Shown: positions 1 through 8,744 of the stretch, in pieces
Layout: each line of letters starts with the position of its first letter
Numbering within the stretch: the first letter of the stretch is position 1
Source of the DNA: Paenibacillus sedimenti
GTDB taxonomy: Bacteria > Bacillota > Bacilli > Paenibacillales > NBRC-103111
Reading direction: 5' to 3'
Length of the DNA: 64,000 nucleotides
Assembly (NCBI RefSeq): GCF_014534655.1
Contig: NZ_JACVVD010000009.1
Span: forward strand, 62,001-126,000
Program-made: the position numbers and the translations under genes
Notes under the pieces: model-generated
Database searches by the model: none
What the model saw: only the letters and a program-made list of their open reading frames with translations
Told to the model about the DNA's origin: nothing

Positions 1-175
1 CGATGATTTCCATAGTTATACACGAAAAATCATACACAAAAGCTCTAATTAAAGCGAAGAACCCGATTTTATATGAAATTTCATACAGAATCGTTGTTTC
101 TGTGATTACTGAACCTTCGCAGTTCCGCTCTTTTTTAAGGCCCGTTACTTAAATAAAGAAAATCAACAACAAAGT

Positions 176-334
176 TTAACAGAGCCTATTCAAAAGAGCG
201 TCGATGAACCCGCTTCCTCGTTGTTCCGGGACAACTCTAATAAATCCGATGGTGGCGTTTGTCGGGTTTTTTACCGGCATGACCGGTCCAACAAGATCCC
301 CATCGGCTGTGTAGGCGAGTAGTAAGCTAGTCAT
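176..334 (-). pseudogene. GNAT acetyltransferase remnant
   Basis: A 52-codon minus-strand frame (ATG at 334, TAA at 176) reads like the middle of a GNAT N-acetyltransferase. A beta-strand ending in NATIGFIRV is followed by VPEQRGSGFIDALL, which fits the acetyl-CoA binding motif A (R/Q-x-x-G-x-G/A). Family members are normally 150-300 residues, so both the N-terminal strands and the C-terminal part are missing. Its ATG lies 4 bases beyond the stop of the ThuA-like gene, with no ribosome binding site of its own. It is probably a decayed fragment and is unlikely to be functional. Confidence 0.5.
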
Positions 335-337
335 ATA

Positions 338-973
338 TCAAGACCGTCCGGAAACCCAGCGAGCGCTATTTAGAATGAGCCGTTTGATAGCTTCTGATCT
401 GAAAGAAGCTGCCCTGTGACCTGGATGTAAATAAACTACCTTTCCTAAACCATAATTCTGTTCCCACGCAGATGGCCATCTTTTCCCGGCGTGTTCGTAC
501 TCTAGAAATACAGTTCGCGGTGTGAATGGATCGAATTCAAACTGATACGGCTCTTCTTCAACCGTAAAGTCCTCCACTCCTTGTAACAACGGATGCTCTT
601 TCATTGTTCGATAAAAATCAAGCAGTTGAAAAGGGGGGTGAGTGACAAACTTGGCTCCGATTACCTGCAGCAGCTCATAGCTGCCCGCCAATGAGATGCC
701 GTTATGAATAGCAAGAAGACCTCCTCCGCCCGCCACGAATTTCAGCAAACCGGCAATTTGCTCGGGTGTCAGAGCTCGTGTCCAGATATCCGCATAAGAG
801 ATACACAGAGCAAACTCGTTTGTATCAAGCGTCGATAAGTCATCATAATTTTGTGTTACGGTCAATCGAAATTCCCCTTCCAAGATTTTTTCCAGCTCTT
901 GCTGTACAGGCTTGAGAGGATGCCAGGCTCCTGAATGATCATCACCAATTAATAGAATGTGTTTTTCAGTCAT
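338..973 (-). CDS. ThuA-like domain protein
   Basis: The product of about 211 residues resembles the ThuA (trehalose utilization) family, a glutamine-amidotransferase-like fold often found near sugar-metabolism genes. Seen are the N-terminal strand HILLIGDDHSGAWHPLK, a central GGGGLLAIHNG loop and a C-terminal LGKVVYLHPGHRAASF segment, matching the family's glycine-rich turn and its GRVFxxxxGH-like end. I chose the ATG at 973 because a GGGAG box sits nine bases upstream. The alternative in-frame TTG at 982 directly abuts that box. It has no signal peptide, so it is probably cytoplasmic. It is divergent from the sigma factor gene with about 110 bp between starts. The biochemical role of most bacterial ThuA-like proteins is unsettled. 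Confidence 0.75.
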   Translation of the reverse strand: MTEKHILLIGDDHSGAWHPLKPVQQELEKILEGEFRLTVTQNYDDLSTLDTNEFALCISYADIWTRALTPEQIAGLLKFVAGGGGLLAIHNGISLAGSYELLQVIGAKFVTHPPFQLLDFYRTMKEHPLLQGVEDFTVEEEPYQFEFDPFTPRTVFLEYEHAGKRWPSAWEQNYGLGKVVYLHPGHRAASFRSEAIKRLILNSARWVSGRS

Positions 974-1082
974 TTTATCCAACTCCCAATTGATATTGTG
1001 TTATGATAGGTAGACGGTGGAAATTGATAATGGACGCAGCATTGACTAAAAATATTTTTTTCAAGTGTGGAGTGAGTTTGCA

Positions 1083-1646
1083 TTGGATATTTCTGTAATA
1101 TGGAATGACTATTACCCTCAGCTCAAGCGATTCGTCTCGAGCCGAATCAATAACCGGGCAGATGTGGAAGACATCGTACAGCAGGTCTTCATTAAGATAA
1201 ATGATCATATAGACGATCTGAAGGATGAGCAAAAGTTGTCGTCCTGGATCTATCAAATTGCCCGCAACAGTATGGTAGATTATTTTCGTAAAGAGAAGTG
1301 GAACGACGAGCTGCCCGACCAGCTGCAGACGACAGATGAATACGATGAGCCAGATCTGGCCCAGGAAGTGATTTCCTGCTTCGAATCGGTTATCCAACAA
1401 CTGCCGGAAAAATATAAGGTGGCGTTGGAGCTCTCCATGTTCAAAGGGATGTCCCAGAAAGAACTGAGCGAACAGCTGGGCATTTCCTATTCGGGAGCTA
1501 AATCAAGAGTACAGCGTGGACGTGAGATGCTAAAGGAGTTGCTGACTGGCTGTTGCCACATTGAGTCGGATCGATACGGGAACATTATCGATTTTCACAT
1601 CAAATGGCGATACCCTTCTTGTACTACCAACGAACAGGAAGGGTAA
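1083..1646 (+). CDS. sigZ: RNA polymerase sigma factor, SigZ-like
   Basis: This is a group 4 (ECF-type) sigma-70 factor of about 187 residues, close in layout to Bacillus SigZ. Region 2 is visible as VEDIVQQVFIKINDHID followed by the WIYQIARNSMVDYFR helix that contacts the -10 element. Region 4 is the helix-turn-helix KGMSQKELSEQLGISYSGAKSRVQRGRE. The C-terminal DRYGNIIDFH stretch is typical of SigZ relatives. A GGAG box lies ten bases before the TTG at 1083, so I prefer that start to the in-frame GTG at 1065. No anti-sigma gene is adjacent, so the signal that activates it cannot be inferred here. Confidence 0.85.
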   Translation: MDISVIWNDYYPQLKRFVSSRINNRADVEDIVQQVFIKINDHIDDLKDEQKLSSWIYQIARNSMVDYFRKEKWNDELPDQLQTTDEYDEPDLAQEVISCFESVIQQLPEKYKVALELSMFKGMSQKELSEQLGISYSGAKSRVQRGREMLKELLTGCCHIESDRYGNIIDFHIKWRYPSCTTNEQEG

Positions 1647-2121
1647 CTAAGATAGATCGTATATGATTGCAGCAGCCGGGGATCGAACGATTCTGCCCGT
1701 GGGGTCTTGATCCCGAGGGCGCTGCCTGTTACGTCAAGTTTTAACACTCAATTTCCATTGTGCATTTTGCCGTTGCACTCGACGCAATTCTAACGAAAAT
1801 TAAACGGACAAGGACTTCCAATACTCCCAAGCTTTTTTAGTAATCTTCCAAATCATGTGGATGAAATCCCAATTTTATTCCGCTATCTTTCCGTTAGCAT
1901 AACAAGTGGCATTAATACTTGTTAAAATATTCAACCACCAACACAATCAAACCAAGAACAAACATTAGAACACTATCACCGAGAAGAAAAGTTAAATAGA
2001 AATAGCCGCCCCGCCGTATGCGCCCTCACATGTCCAAAAATGACATCAACACCGGCTTGTTCGCATGCTTTTCCAATTTTTGAATACATTTAAGTATTCG
2101 AAAAACAGGAGGACACAAGTC
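1647..2121. other. intergenic region, no clear gene
   Basis: These 475 bp between sigZ and spoVB contain no convincing gene or RNA. A 37-codon minus-strand frame ending near 1996 reads sensibly (ACEQAGVDVIFGH) and may be a shred of a lost gene, but it cannot be assigned. The last 15 bases hold the ribosome binding site of spoVB. Confidence 0.5.
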
Positions 2122-3672
2122 ATGTCACAACACGGGCAATCGTTTATGAGAGGTACGCTGGTCTTGTCTGTCGCTGCTTTCATCAACCGTATCCTCGGTT
2201 TTATCAGCGGCATGTATATCGCTCGCGTACTGGGTGCAGAGGGAATCGGCATCTTGATGATGGCGCATCCGCTCGTCCCGCTCGTCATTACGATTACGGA
2301 GCTTGGATTGCCGGTGGCAATTTCAAAGTTGGTCGCAGAGGCCCACACTCGCGGCGAACGGATGAAAGTGAGGCGCATCCTGCATGTCTCGCTCGCTGTC
2401 ACGGGCGTCTTAAGCGTAGCGCTCACGACCATATCGTTACTTGGATCTGAGTGGATCGCATCCATTCTGCTAAGCGACCAACGCGCTTATTATGCGATGC
2501 TGGCGATTACGCCGATCGCGCCGATCGTCGCTGTCTCCGCCGTATTAAAGGGATATTTCCGCGGCATGCAGCAGATGAATACCATTGCCGCTTCCGATGT
2601 ACTGGAGCATACGGTTCAAATCGCCTGTGTACTTGCGCTGGTTCACCTATTGCTGCCTTACGGCGTCGCTTATGCGGCTGCTGGAGCAATGGCTGCCTCT
2701 GTCGTCAGCGAAGCGATCAGCCTCCTATTCCTGGTGACAAGCTACAAGCTATACGGTGAATCGAAGATGCCGGGCGAGACTTGGGTAAGCCACCTGAAAC
2801 AAGGAAAAAGCACACTCGGCGAGCTGCTGCAGATCGGACTGCCGACGACCGGGCACGGTATCATTCATTCGTTATACAGCACCTTCCAGCCGCTTCTTAT
2901 TACAACCAGCCTGGCACTGGCCGGCATCGGCACGGCGTTAGCTACGAAGCAATTCGGCCTGCTGGCCGGCTATGCGTTTCCGCTGCTGTTCATGCCAAGC
3001 TTTATCACGCAGTCCTTGTCCACCGCTCTCATTCCTGCGATTGGCGAGGCGGCGGCTAACAAGAACAGTCTGCTCATACATGAGCGGATGAATCAGGCTA
3101 TGATCTTGGGACTCCTGATCGGCGCGCCGGCGACCGTTATCCTGTACGAGTGGGCAACTCCACTAACGACACTTGTCTATAATGCGCCGGAAGCAGGATT
3201 GCTTCTGAAAATACTGGCGCCGATGTTTTTCATGCATTATTTCGACGCTCCGCTTCATGCGATTCTGCTCGGGCTTGGCCGCGCGAAAGCTACGCTGTGG
3301 AATTACGTAATAGCCACCGTATTCAAGGGTGTCTCAATCTTCGTGTTAGGCAGCCAATTTGGTATTATTGGCGTTGCGTACGGCATCGGTATCGGCATTG
3401 TGATTCAAACACTGCTGAACTTCTTTTCCATCTCAAGCTCGATCGGATTTTATTGGAGTATTCGTCCTTATGTCAAGGTAGGGATCTGCATGATGCTGAT
3501 GGCGATATGCGGGCACTGGACCTATAACTATGTTGCCAGCCATGGTATGCCGCAGTTATGGTGCGTTATCACTTCAATCGTCTGTTCCTTGTTTCTCTAT
3601 TTCGTCGCACTGATATTGACGGGTACGTTGAATTGGAAAAGTACGCACCACAGATTTTCGATTCCATGGTAA
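2122..3672 (+). CDS. spoVB: SpoVB-like flippase-family membrane protein
   Basis: The 516-residue polytopic protein belongs to the MVF/MATE-like polysaccharide exporter superfamily and matches SpoVB, which is needed for spore cortex synthesis and has been proposed to flip lipid-linked peptidoglycan precursors. The N-terminus SFMRGTLVLSVAAFINRILG, the segment RVLGAEGIGILMM and about 14 hydrophobic segments along the length are typical. Length agrees with Bacillus SpoVB (about 518 residues). An AGGAGG box six to eight bases before the ATG at 2122 fixes the start; the reading frame runs 57 bases further upstream without another good site. The gene is monocistronic and ends at a bidirectional terminator shared with the convergent pectate lyase gene. 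YtgP/MurJ-like paralogues have the same fold, so the exact member is slightly uncertain. Confidence 0.85.
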   Translation: MSQHGQSFMRGTLVLSVAAFINRILGFISGMYIARVLGAEGIGILMMAHPLVPLVITITELGLPVAISKLVAEAHTRGERMKVRRILHVSLAVTGVLSVALTTISLLGSEWIASILLSDQRAYYAMLAITPIAPIVAVSAVLKGYFRGMQQMNTIAASDVLEHTVQIACVLALVHLLLPYGVAYAAAGAMAASVVSEAISLLFLVTSYKLYGESKMPGETWVSHLKQGKSTLGELLQIGLPTTGHGIIHSLYSTFQPLLITTSLALAGIGTALATKQFGLLAGYAFPLLFMPSFITQSLSTALIPAIGEAAANKNSLLIHERMNQAMILGLLIGAPATVILYEWATPLTTLVYNAPEAGLLLKILAPMFFMHYFDAPLHAILLGLGRAKATLWNYVIATVFKGVSIFVLGSQFGIIGVAYGIGIGIVIQTLLNFFSISSSIGFYWSIRPYVKVGICMMLMAICGHWTYNYVASHGMPQLWCVITSIVCSLFLYFVALILTGTLNWKSTHHRFSIPW

Positions 3673-3680
3673 GTTTACTT

Positions 3681-3716
3681 GAAAAAGAAAAAGCAGCCAT
3701 GATCGGCTGCTTTTCT
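3681..3716. terminator. bidirectional rho-independent terminator
   Basis: An 8-bp perfect stem (AAGCAGCC/GGCTGCTT, 3691-3698 with 3705-3712) has a T-run on the plus side and a longer A-tract on the left that becomes a U-tract on the minus strand. It lies between the convergent spoVB and pectate lyase genes and can serve both. Confidence 0.8.
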
Positions 3717-3796
3717 GAATTGAACATAGTGGTCACAGAATGGTGTTTATCGGCAGGGAAATGTCATAACGCGGCTATCCCTGTCAGGCTGTGGGT

Positions 3797-5500
3797 TCAG
3801 TGGTTCTTGTTGTAACTTTCTGCTTCAATAGTCGAATATGCATCCATATAGTTTGTTTTTAACCAGTCAGCAGCATTGAAATCAACTTTTTTTGATATTC
3901 CTGCGTATTTTACTACTGTTGGTACAACACTGTTTAGCGGAACGGTTTTATACGCATAAGGCAATTGCTCATTGTAATCATAGGTGAAAGTAAACGGTGT
4001 GCTTGGCGGCTTCGTTTTACTCATATTTTCTACCCCGACGATATGTGAAGACCAAGCCCATTTCCCGATTGTTGATTTGTCATACCAAGTGATTCCCTTG
4101 GTAAACAAATTATCACCATTATTATCCCAGCTGCTTCCTATGTAAGATCCGCTGCTATTTGTTACTTTTGAATTTACAATTAAACTATGGTTGAACGCAT
4201 CTTTAAATAACTCATTAAAAGGTGCACTCATATTTCCAGTATCGTCACCTTGACGTTCTGCACCTATCAGCGGTTCATTAAAAGCATTATAAACATTTGT
4301 ATCTGCTGCTATCGAAGCACCATTTCTTGCATTGACTCCACGTGATAATGTGTCTCCGCCATATTTTGAGATAGCGTATACACTATCCATTACAGTCTGA
4401 TGCGACGAATTATCAAAAAAATTATTAAATACATGGCCAGTTCCTTGACGAATCATAGGCAAACGTTGCCCAACATTCGTATAACGATTGTACGCCATGG
4501 TCAATCTAAGTCTTTGATTTCCATCTTTGACCTCGACTCCGGCAGGACTAACATAATTCGTATAATCCTTATCGCCGGAGCCTACCAAATGAACTTTAGA
4601 GTGATAGGCTGCATAAGCCATAATCTGATTTTTGGTAGCGCCTTCATTACGCATTTTATAGTAGACGCTAGTTGATGGGTTCAATGCACCTGCTGCATAT
4701 TTTTGCTCCATATATTCGATTGACTGATAAATAGAACTGCTCTCATCAGGATATTCAGTTGCTTCTAATCCGAATTCATTCCAAGATAACGTTACATTGG
4801 ATGAACCGTTTTCCATGTCAATCATTCCATCTGCCGCTATAGTAAACTTACAGTGGTCTATCCATACATTGTTAGCGCCATTCACCTTGATATATGACCA
4901 ACCTACCTCTTTATGCTTACCCGAGTCATCCCATTGCCACATTTCATCAAATTTGAGATTTCTGATGACAATATCGTTAGATGAACCCTGCAATTTTATT
5001 TCCGTATGCTTAATGGACTTGCCTGATGTTGAGAAGATGGTTAACCCATTTACATTTGAAATGCTTAATTTAGATACTCCGGAAGCAGTTAACAGTGGAT
5101 TTGTGAATCCGTTTGATGGTTTCGGATAATTTGTAACGAAACTATACTTTGATCTTTCAGTTGAATCTAGAGCTAATTCAGTCCATCCTAAGTTAATAGT
5201 ATCCGTAACTTCAATAACTTTAACAGTACCTTTACTTGCATCCAGAATTGCCTGTAAAAACTCTCTTCCATTACTAACTGTACGATAATAGGAGGTTCCC
5301 ACATAACTACTTCTATCATTTACTCCTAAAGAAGCATAGCCAGGAACGGATAAAAAGCTAGTATCATATTTCTTTTCAACCTTAGTCGTATTAGGTATTG
5401 AATTAATCACTGCTGCCTCTACTTTACTGCCTGCATTAATATAAGATGGAGTCACCAATAGACTTGCCATCACCAAACTGCTTAGGACTTTTTTCATCAT
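3797..5500 (-). CDS. secreted pectate lyase, polysaccharide lyase family 1-like
   Basis: The 567-residue protein has a Sec signal peptide (MMKKVLSSLVMASLLVTPSY, cleavage probably near residue 29) and a right-handed beta-helix of the pectate lyase family 1 type. The hallmark VNGANNVWIDHCKFT segment, followed by ADGMIDMENGSSNVTLSWNEF, matches the calcium-binding vWiDHc region. NRYTNVGQRLPMIRQGTGHV contains the conserved RxPxxR arginine region of the catalytic site. It would cleave polygalacturonate by beta-elimination outside the cell. An AGGAGGG box nine bases before the ATG at 5500 sets the start. It is monocistronic, with a cre-like box 84 bp upstream that suggests catabolite repression. Confidence 0.87.
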   Translation of the reverse strand: MMKKVLSSLVMASLLVTPSYINAGSKVEAAVINSIPNTTKVEKKYDTSFLSVPGYASLGVNDRSSYVGTSYYRTVSNGREFLQAILDASKGTVKVIEVTDTINLGWTELALDSTERSKYSFVTNYPKPSNGFTNPLLTASGVSKLSISNVNGLTIFSTSGKSIKHTEIKLQGSSNDIVIRNLKFDEMWQWDDSGKHKEVGWSYIKVNGANNVWIDHCKFTIAADGMIDMENGSSNVTLSWNEFGLEATEYPDESSSIYQSIEYMEQKYAAGALNPSTSVYYKMRNEGATKNQIMAYAAYHSKVHLVGSGDKDYTNYVSPAGVEVKDGNQRLRLTMAYNRYTNVGQRLPMIRQGTGHVFNNFFDNSSHQTVMDSVYAISKYGGDTLSRGVNARNGASIAADTNVYNAFNEPLIGAERQGDDTGNMSAPFNELFKDAFNHSLIVNSKVTNSSGSYIGSSWDNNGDNLFTKGITWYDKSTIGKWAWSSHIVGVENMSKTKPPSTPFTFTYDYNEQLPYAYKTVPLNSVVPTVVKYAGISKKVDFNAADWLKTNYMDAYSTIEAESYNKNH

Positions 5501-5583
5501 TTTTAAATCCCTCCTTCAAATAGTAATTCTTCCTCGCAATCCCATTATCTATCACCTATAATCATTGACCGTCCCCCCTTTTA

Positions 5584-5597
5584 TAAAAGCGGTTTCA
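5584..5597 (-). promoter_or_regulatory. cre-like CcpA box upstream of pectate lyase
   Basis: On the minus strand this reads TGAAACCGCTTTTA, matching 13 of 14 positions of the Bacillus cre consensus TGWAANCGNTNWCA. It lies 84 bp upstream of the pectate lyase start, where a CcpA site would be expected for a pectinase gene. Confidence 0.5.
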
Positions 5598-5705
5598 ATA
5601 ATTACTCGGATTATAGCATGGCGCATAGTATGAATCTATGGGGGGAAGCGCTCATCACATACATCAATCAGCTCATGTTGCAGAGGTTAATCAAGGTCCC
5701 ACTAA

Positions 5706-6572
5706 TTATCTCAGCCGTCTCGGTCTTGCTGTTGAAGTGGCTGTAAGAGCTCCATTCGGAAGCATCGATGCTGCAGGAAAAACAACCGGAGGAGTGTCCG
5801 GAACCATCACAGCTGGTTGGCGGTGAGCCGCTAAACTTTGTTGAAGTGCTTCCATCAGATCAATGACTGGGGAAATTTGAGGCTGCTCAATCGCCCTGTT
5901 TTGAATCTTGGCTTGAATGAGCTGTTGGAGTGCAGCTTCATAGTTGCTTCGATAATCGTTTCGGAATACCCCGCAGATTTGGTTGATTAATTGCACGGCC
6001 ATTTGAAGCTCGGACTCGGTAAACTGCCCATCCCCTTCAAGTCCAGGCACTTCTCTCACAGCTCGTATTTCCGCTGGATAATAAATGAAGTTCAGTACAA
6101 GACAGTTGCGATGCAATCTAAGGACGGCCAAATGCTCACTTGTTCGAAAGGCGATCTTGGCTACTGCAACCATTCCCGTTTGTCTCATAGCAGCATGAAG
6201 AAGTTTATACGATCTGCCGCCGAATTCAGCCGGTCCCAAATAATATGCATTTTCGTAATAAATCGGATCTATGCTTTCCTGGTCCGTAAAGTGAAGTATT
6301 TCAATCGTCCTCAACGTAGGAAGTGGCAGCTTGTCCATATCTTCGTCCGTCATCGTAATGTAATTCCCTGGTATATACTCGTAACCTCGTATGATCTCTT
6401 GCTGCTGAACCTCGCGGTGACACGAGGGACACCATTTTTTGTACTGTATGGGCTGCTGACAAGATGCATGCAAGCTACGAAAACTTGTCTTTTGCTTTTC
6501 CGTCGCTTTATACATGCTAACCGGAATATTCACCAACCCAAAGCTGATTGTGCCTCGCCACATTGCCCGCAT
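5706..6572 (-). CDS. ku: Ku protein, nonhomologous end joining
   Basis: The 288-residue product is a bacterial Ku homologue, the DNA-end-binding homodimer of the two-protein end-joining system. The N-terminus MRAMWRGTISFGLVNIPVSM is the family signature, followed by the CPSCHREV segment and the YEYIPGNYITMTDEDMDKLP stretch. Length is close to Bacillus YkoV (about 311). The partner ligase LigD is not in this window, although the two genes are often adjacent. The C-terminal tail is basic (TATSTARPRRLR), a usual feature thought to aid DNA contact. Ku in spore formers supports repair during germination. A GGAGA box about nine bases before the ATG supports the start. Confidence 0.93.
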   Translation of the reverse strand: MRAMWRGTISFGLVNIPVSMYKATEKQKTSFRSLHASCQQPIQYKKWCPSCHREVQQQEIIRGYEYIPGNYITMTDEDMDKLPLPTLRTIEILHFTDQESIDPIYYENAYYLGPAEFGGRSYKLLHAAMRQTGMVAVAKIAFRTSEHLAVLRLHRNCLVLNFIYYPAEIRAVREVPGLEGDGQFTESELQMAVQLINQICGVFRNDYRSNYEAALQQLIQAKIQNRAIEQPQISPVIDLMEALQQSLAAHRQPAVMVPDTPPVVFPAASMLPNGALTATSTARPRRLR

Positions 6573-6661
6573 ATTCAGTCTCCATTTCCATTTTTCCTTA
6601 CATTTCCCTTAAGTGAGCAATATTAACCAAAGCTCGCGACAGCTGCCAGGTGAAGCAAAAT

Positions 6662-6694
6662 AAAAAAAGCCCCACCAGCTTGAAGCTAATGGGC
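6662..6694 (-). terminator. rho-independent terminator of ymaF
   Basis: On the minus strand an imperfect GCCC...GGGC stem with an inner AGCTT/AAGCT pairing is followed by seven T residues, 22 bp past the stop of the YmaF gene. Confidence 0.7.
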
Positions 6695-6716
6695 AATTGA
6701 ATTAAAAAATTTGACA

Positions 6717-7055
6717 TTATTTCGAACCAGGTGCAGGCATATCTACGCCAGTAATATGATGTTTATGTCCTGCGTCTTCAGTCGTATAAAAATCATAATA
6801 ATGAACATGCATACCATTACCGACTGGTATTGCTGGCCCCGAATAAGCTTTATAATAATGAGTATGACCATCCTCGAAAACGACATACCCTTCTGTATAA
6901 TGAATATGAGTTCCATCTGGTGAGGGGATTGGTGGCGAAGTTACATCCAAGCATTGATGGACATGATTATTTTCAATTGATGTGTAATCGACAGATCCAT
7001 GAGTATGATGTGGCACAAAGCCATTCACAAATGTTTCTTTATTAATTTGAACCAT
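6717..7055 (-). CDS. ymaF: YmaF family histidine-rich protein
   Basis: The small protein (112 residues) consists of repeated histidine pairs: PHHTHG, NNHVHQ, GTHIHY, GHTHYY, GMHVHYY and GHKHHITG. This spacing of His-x-His motifs every 20 or so residues is the YmaF family pattern. The function is unknown; metal binding is a reasonable inference from the histidines. It has no signal peptide. I prefer the ATG at 7055, since AAAGGAG lies eleven bases upstream; the GTG at 7067 overlaps that box. The gene is monocistronic with its own terminator. Confidence 0.8.
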   Translation of the reverse strand: MVQINKETFVNGFVPHHTHGSVDYTSIENNHVHQCLDVTSPPIPSPDGTHIHYTEGYVVFEDGHTHYYKAYSGPAIPVGNGMHVHYYDFYTTEDAGHKHHITGVDMPAPGSK

Positions 7056-7204
7056 ATAATGTAACACTCCTTTAAGTTTATAGCCTATAGCCTATAGTAT
7101 GCAAAAGCCCATTAATAATGTTCCACTTATATTGAATCACCTAGTAAAAGCAAAAAAAGCCCCCACCAGGCAATTAAAACATCACCGTCATTTTCGAGTA
7201 AACG

Positions 7205-7250
7205 AAAAAAATCCGGGGATGACTGACTTTTTCCGGCGGATTTTTTTTAT
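7205..7250 (-). terminator. terminator after the methyltransferase gene
   Basis: AATCCG pairs with CGGATT around an inner CCGG pairing, flanked by A- and T-runs on either side. It lies just past the stop of the minus-strand methyltransferase, and the symmetric runs would let it stop transcription in both directions. Confidence 0.7.
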
Positions 7251-7272
7251 CTTCGCTAATTAGGCCACGCTC

Positions 7273-8082
7273 CTACAAATCTTTTCGACGGGCGACATGG
7301 AGAACAGCGCCCCAGTGGCGGCGAACCGACTTTTCAAGGCGACTATTAAGGAGGACTCGGATTTCGTTAAAGAGTTTTTCTCGTTTCCATTCCTTCATAA
7401 GTATGTGTCCGGAGAAGGTTTCTAGGAGTTTAATGTACTCGTCAACATGATAAATGCGCTCCCAATCGAAATGTCGTATGTGAACAACTTCAAACATGCA
7501 ACTCTTCTCAATCTCATCGCTTTGTACGTGAAGTTCCCCTGGTCGCGGCCAATCGTTGTTGTCTACCGATTTACCTTCGTTGATCTCATAATAAACGGTT
7601 TGAATTTCACGGAAGAATGGGTCTCCACCTTCTGGAAAAACGTGATCTGCGTTCCAAAATGCCAGGTGTCCGCCGGGACGAAGGGCCTGCCATGCCTTCA
7701 TGTACCGAACTTCGGGATCAACCCATTTCCAAGCGGTTGCAGCGAAAACCAGATCAAACCCTTTCTCCGCCTCCGGTTGCCAGTCTTCGAAGCTCCCGTT
7801 GATTATGTCAACGTCCATTCCGACAAGATTTTGACGGGCAACTGCAGCGAGCTCAGCGCCAAGTTCAACACACGTGATTTTAAATCCGCGCTTGGCTAAC
7901 GGGAGAGTAGCCTTTCCTGTAGCACAACCGACTTCCAACAAATGATCACCTGGATTCAAATTTGTCGCATGGATTAAATCATCGAATAATTCTTCCGGGT
8001 AATCCGGACGCGCCTGCTGATAAATATTCGCGGATTGTTCAAATGTCTCGCGCAATTTTTTATTATCATTCTTCGAGGTCAT
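7273..8082 (-). CDS. class I SAM-dependent methyltransferase
   Basis: The 269-residue enzyme has a complete Rossmann-type SAM site. Motif I is LLEVGCATGKATLPLA (about residues 48-63), followed by the acidic strand-2 end ITCVELGAE. Motif II/III regions appear as DVDIINGSFEDWQ and FDLVFAATAWKWVDPE, the latter resembling methyltransferase domain 11 proteins. The substrate cannot be told from sequence. An AGGAGG box seven bases before the ATG at 8082 is strong. The gene stands alone, bounded by a terminator downstream. Confidence 0.85.
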   Translation of the reverse strand: MTSKNDNKKLRETFEQSANIYQQARPDYPEELFDDLIHATNLNPGDHLLEVGCATGKATLPLAKRGFKITCVELGAELAAVARQNLVGMDVDIINGSFEDWQPEAEKGFDLVFAATAWKWVDPEVRYMKAWQALRPGGHLAFWNADHVFPEGGDPFFREIQTVYYEINEGKSVDNNDWPRPGELHVQSDEIEKSCMFEVVHIRHFDWERIYHVDEYIKLLETFSGHILMKEWKREKLFNEIRVLLNSRLEKSVRRHWGAVLHVARRKDL

Positions 8083-8507
8083 AATACCTCCTTATACTCA
8101 ACTTCATTTTGGACAACTTCCCCCGACGGCAAGACGATTATATCCAAGCGAACTTTATAGCCCGTTAGCTGAGAAGGCCGCCGGTCTTTATGATGTCGGC
8201 AGCCTTCTCAAGATCCTCAGCTGCTGATACACCCCCAATGGTAATTTTTAGTATATTAACTCTATTTGTAGTTATATGCAATAACTTTTTATTTGTGTTG
8301 TCACAGCTTTGGAAATCAATTATCAATATTAAGATTTTTTCAATACTGCATTTATTGTTTAGCATGAATAATGGATTCATTAAAGCTATGTTGATCATGG
8401 GTATTTCACTTGCATTGGTTCCGGTTAACATTCTCAGTATAAAATAACTGGAATAGAGCATAATTCTTTCTTGGAGTCGAAATATCCATAATGGAGATGA
8501 TTTACCG
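8083..8507. other. AT-rich intergenic region, no supported gene
   Basis: Overlapping frames exist on both strands (98 codons minus, 85 codons plus), but neither has a ribosome binding site or a recognisable domain. The minus frame ends in a sensible-looking stretch (GGVSAAEDLEKAADIIKTGG) at 8165-8250, which might be the end of a lost gene. The last bases hold the ribosome binding site of the small gene at 8508. Confidence 0.4.
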
Positions 8508-8744
8508 ATGAAGATTTTGGTTGCCTATTTCGTGCTTTTTTTATCAACCTTGGTTTTTTTGGTTTTTATGGATATCCTTTCAGGCATGAAACTTTGGGAG
8601 GCGATCGAGATTCTCAAAGAATCGTTGTCCGTCACCTCCAAAGCGGAAAACGCAATTATCCTCGTTGCGTTATTCGTTCCGTTTTATTCGCCCCTGACGG
8701 CTTGGATTAAGCGCAGGAAAAGGCGCAGCCAAAGTCCCGGTTAA
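8508..8744 (+). CDS. small membrane protein of unknown function
   Basis: The 78-residue protein has an N-terminal hydrophobic segment (about residues 3-23), an amphipathic linker (KLWEAIEILKESLSVTSKAE), a second hydrophobic segment (about 46-63) and a very basic tail (KRRKRRSQSPG). This predicts two membrane spans with the tail in the cytoplasm. A GGAG box about eleven bases before the ATG supports expression. It is convergent with the germination operon and its stop overlaps the last codons of the GerC-like gene by four bases. Similar small proteins occur beside ger operons, so a link to germination is possible but unproven. Confidence 0.6.
   Translation: MKILVAYFVLFLSTLVFLVFMDILSGMKLWEAIEILKESLSVTSKAENAIILVALFVPFYSPLTAWIKRRKRRSQSPG

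Noticed and set aside
1996..2088. Minus-strand frame containing ACEQAGVDVIFGH
   Set aside because: It is too short to assign, lacks a ribosome binding site and overlaps the upstream region of spoVB. It may be a shred of a lost gene.
7081..7097. Short tandem repeat TAGCCTA upstream of ymaF
   Set aside because: Two copies of a seven-base unit in AT-rich sequence can arise by chance, and no function can be argued.
8165..8461. 98-codon minus-strand frame overlapping an 85-codon plus-strand frame
   Set aside because: Neither has a ribosome binding site or recognisable domain, and most of the sequence is AT-rich low-information text. Only the last 30 codons of the minus frame look protein-like.
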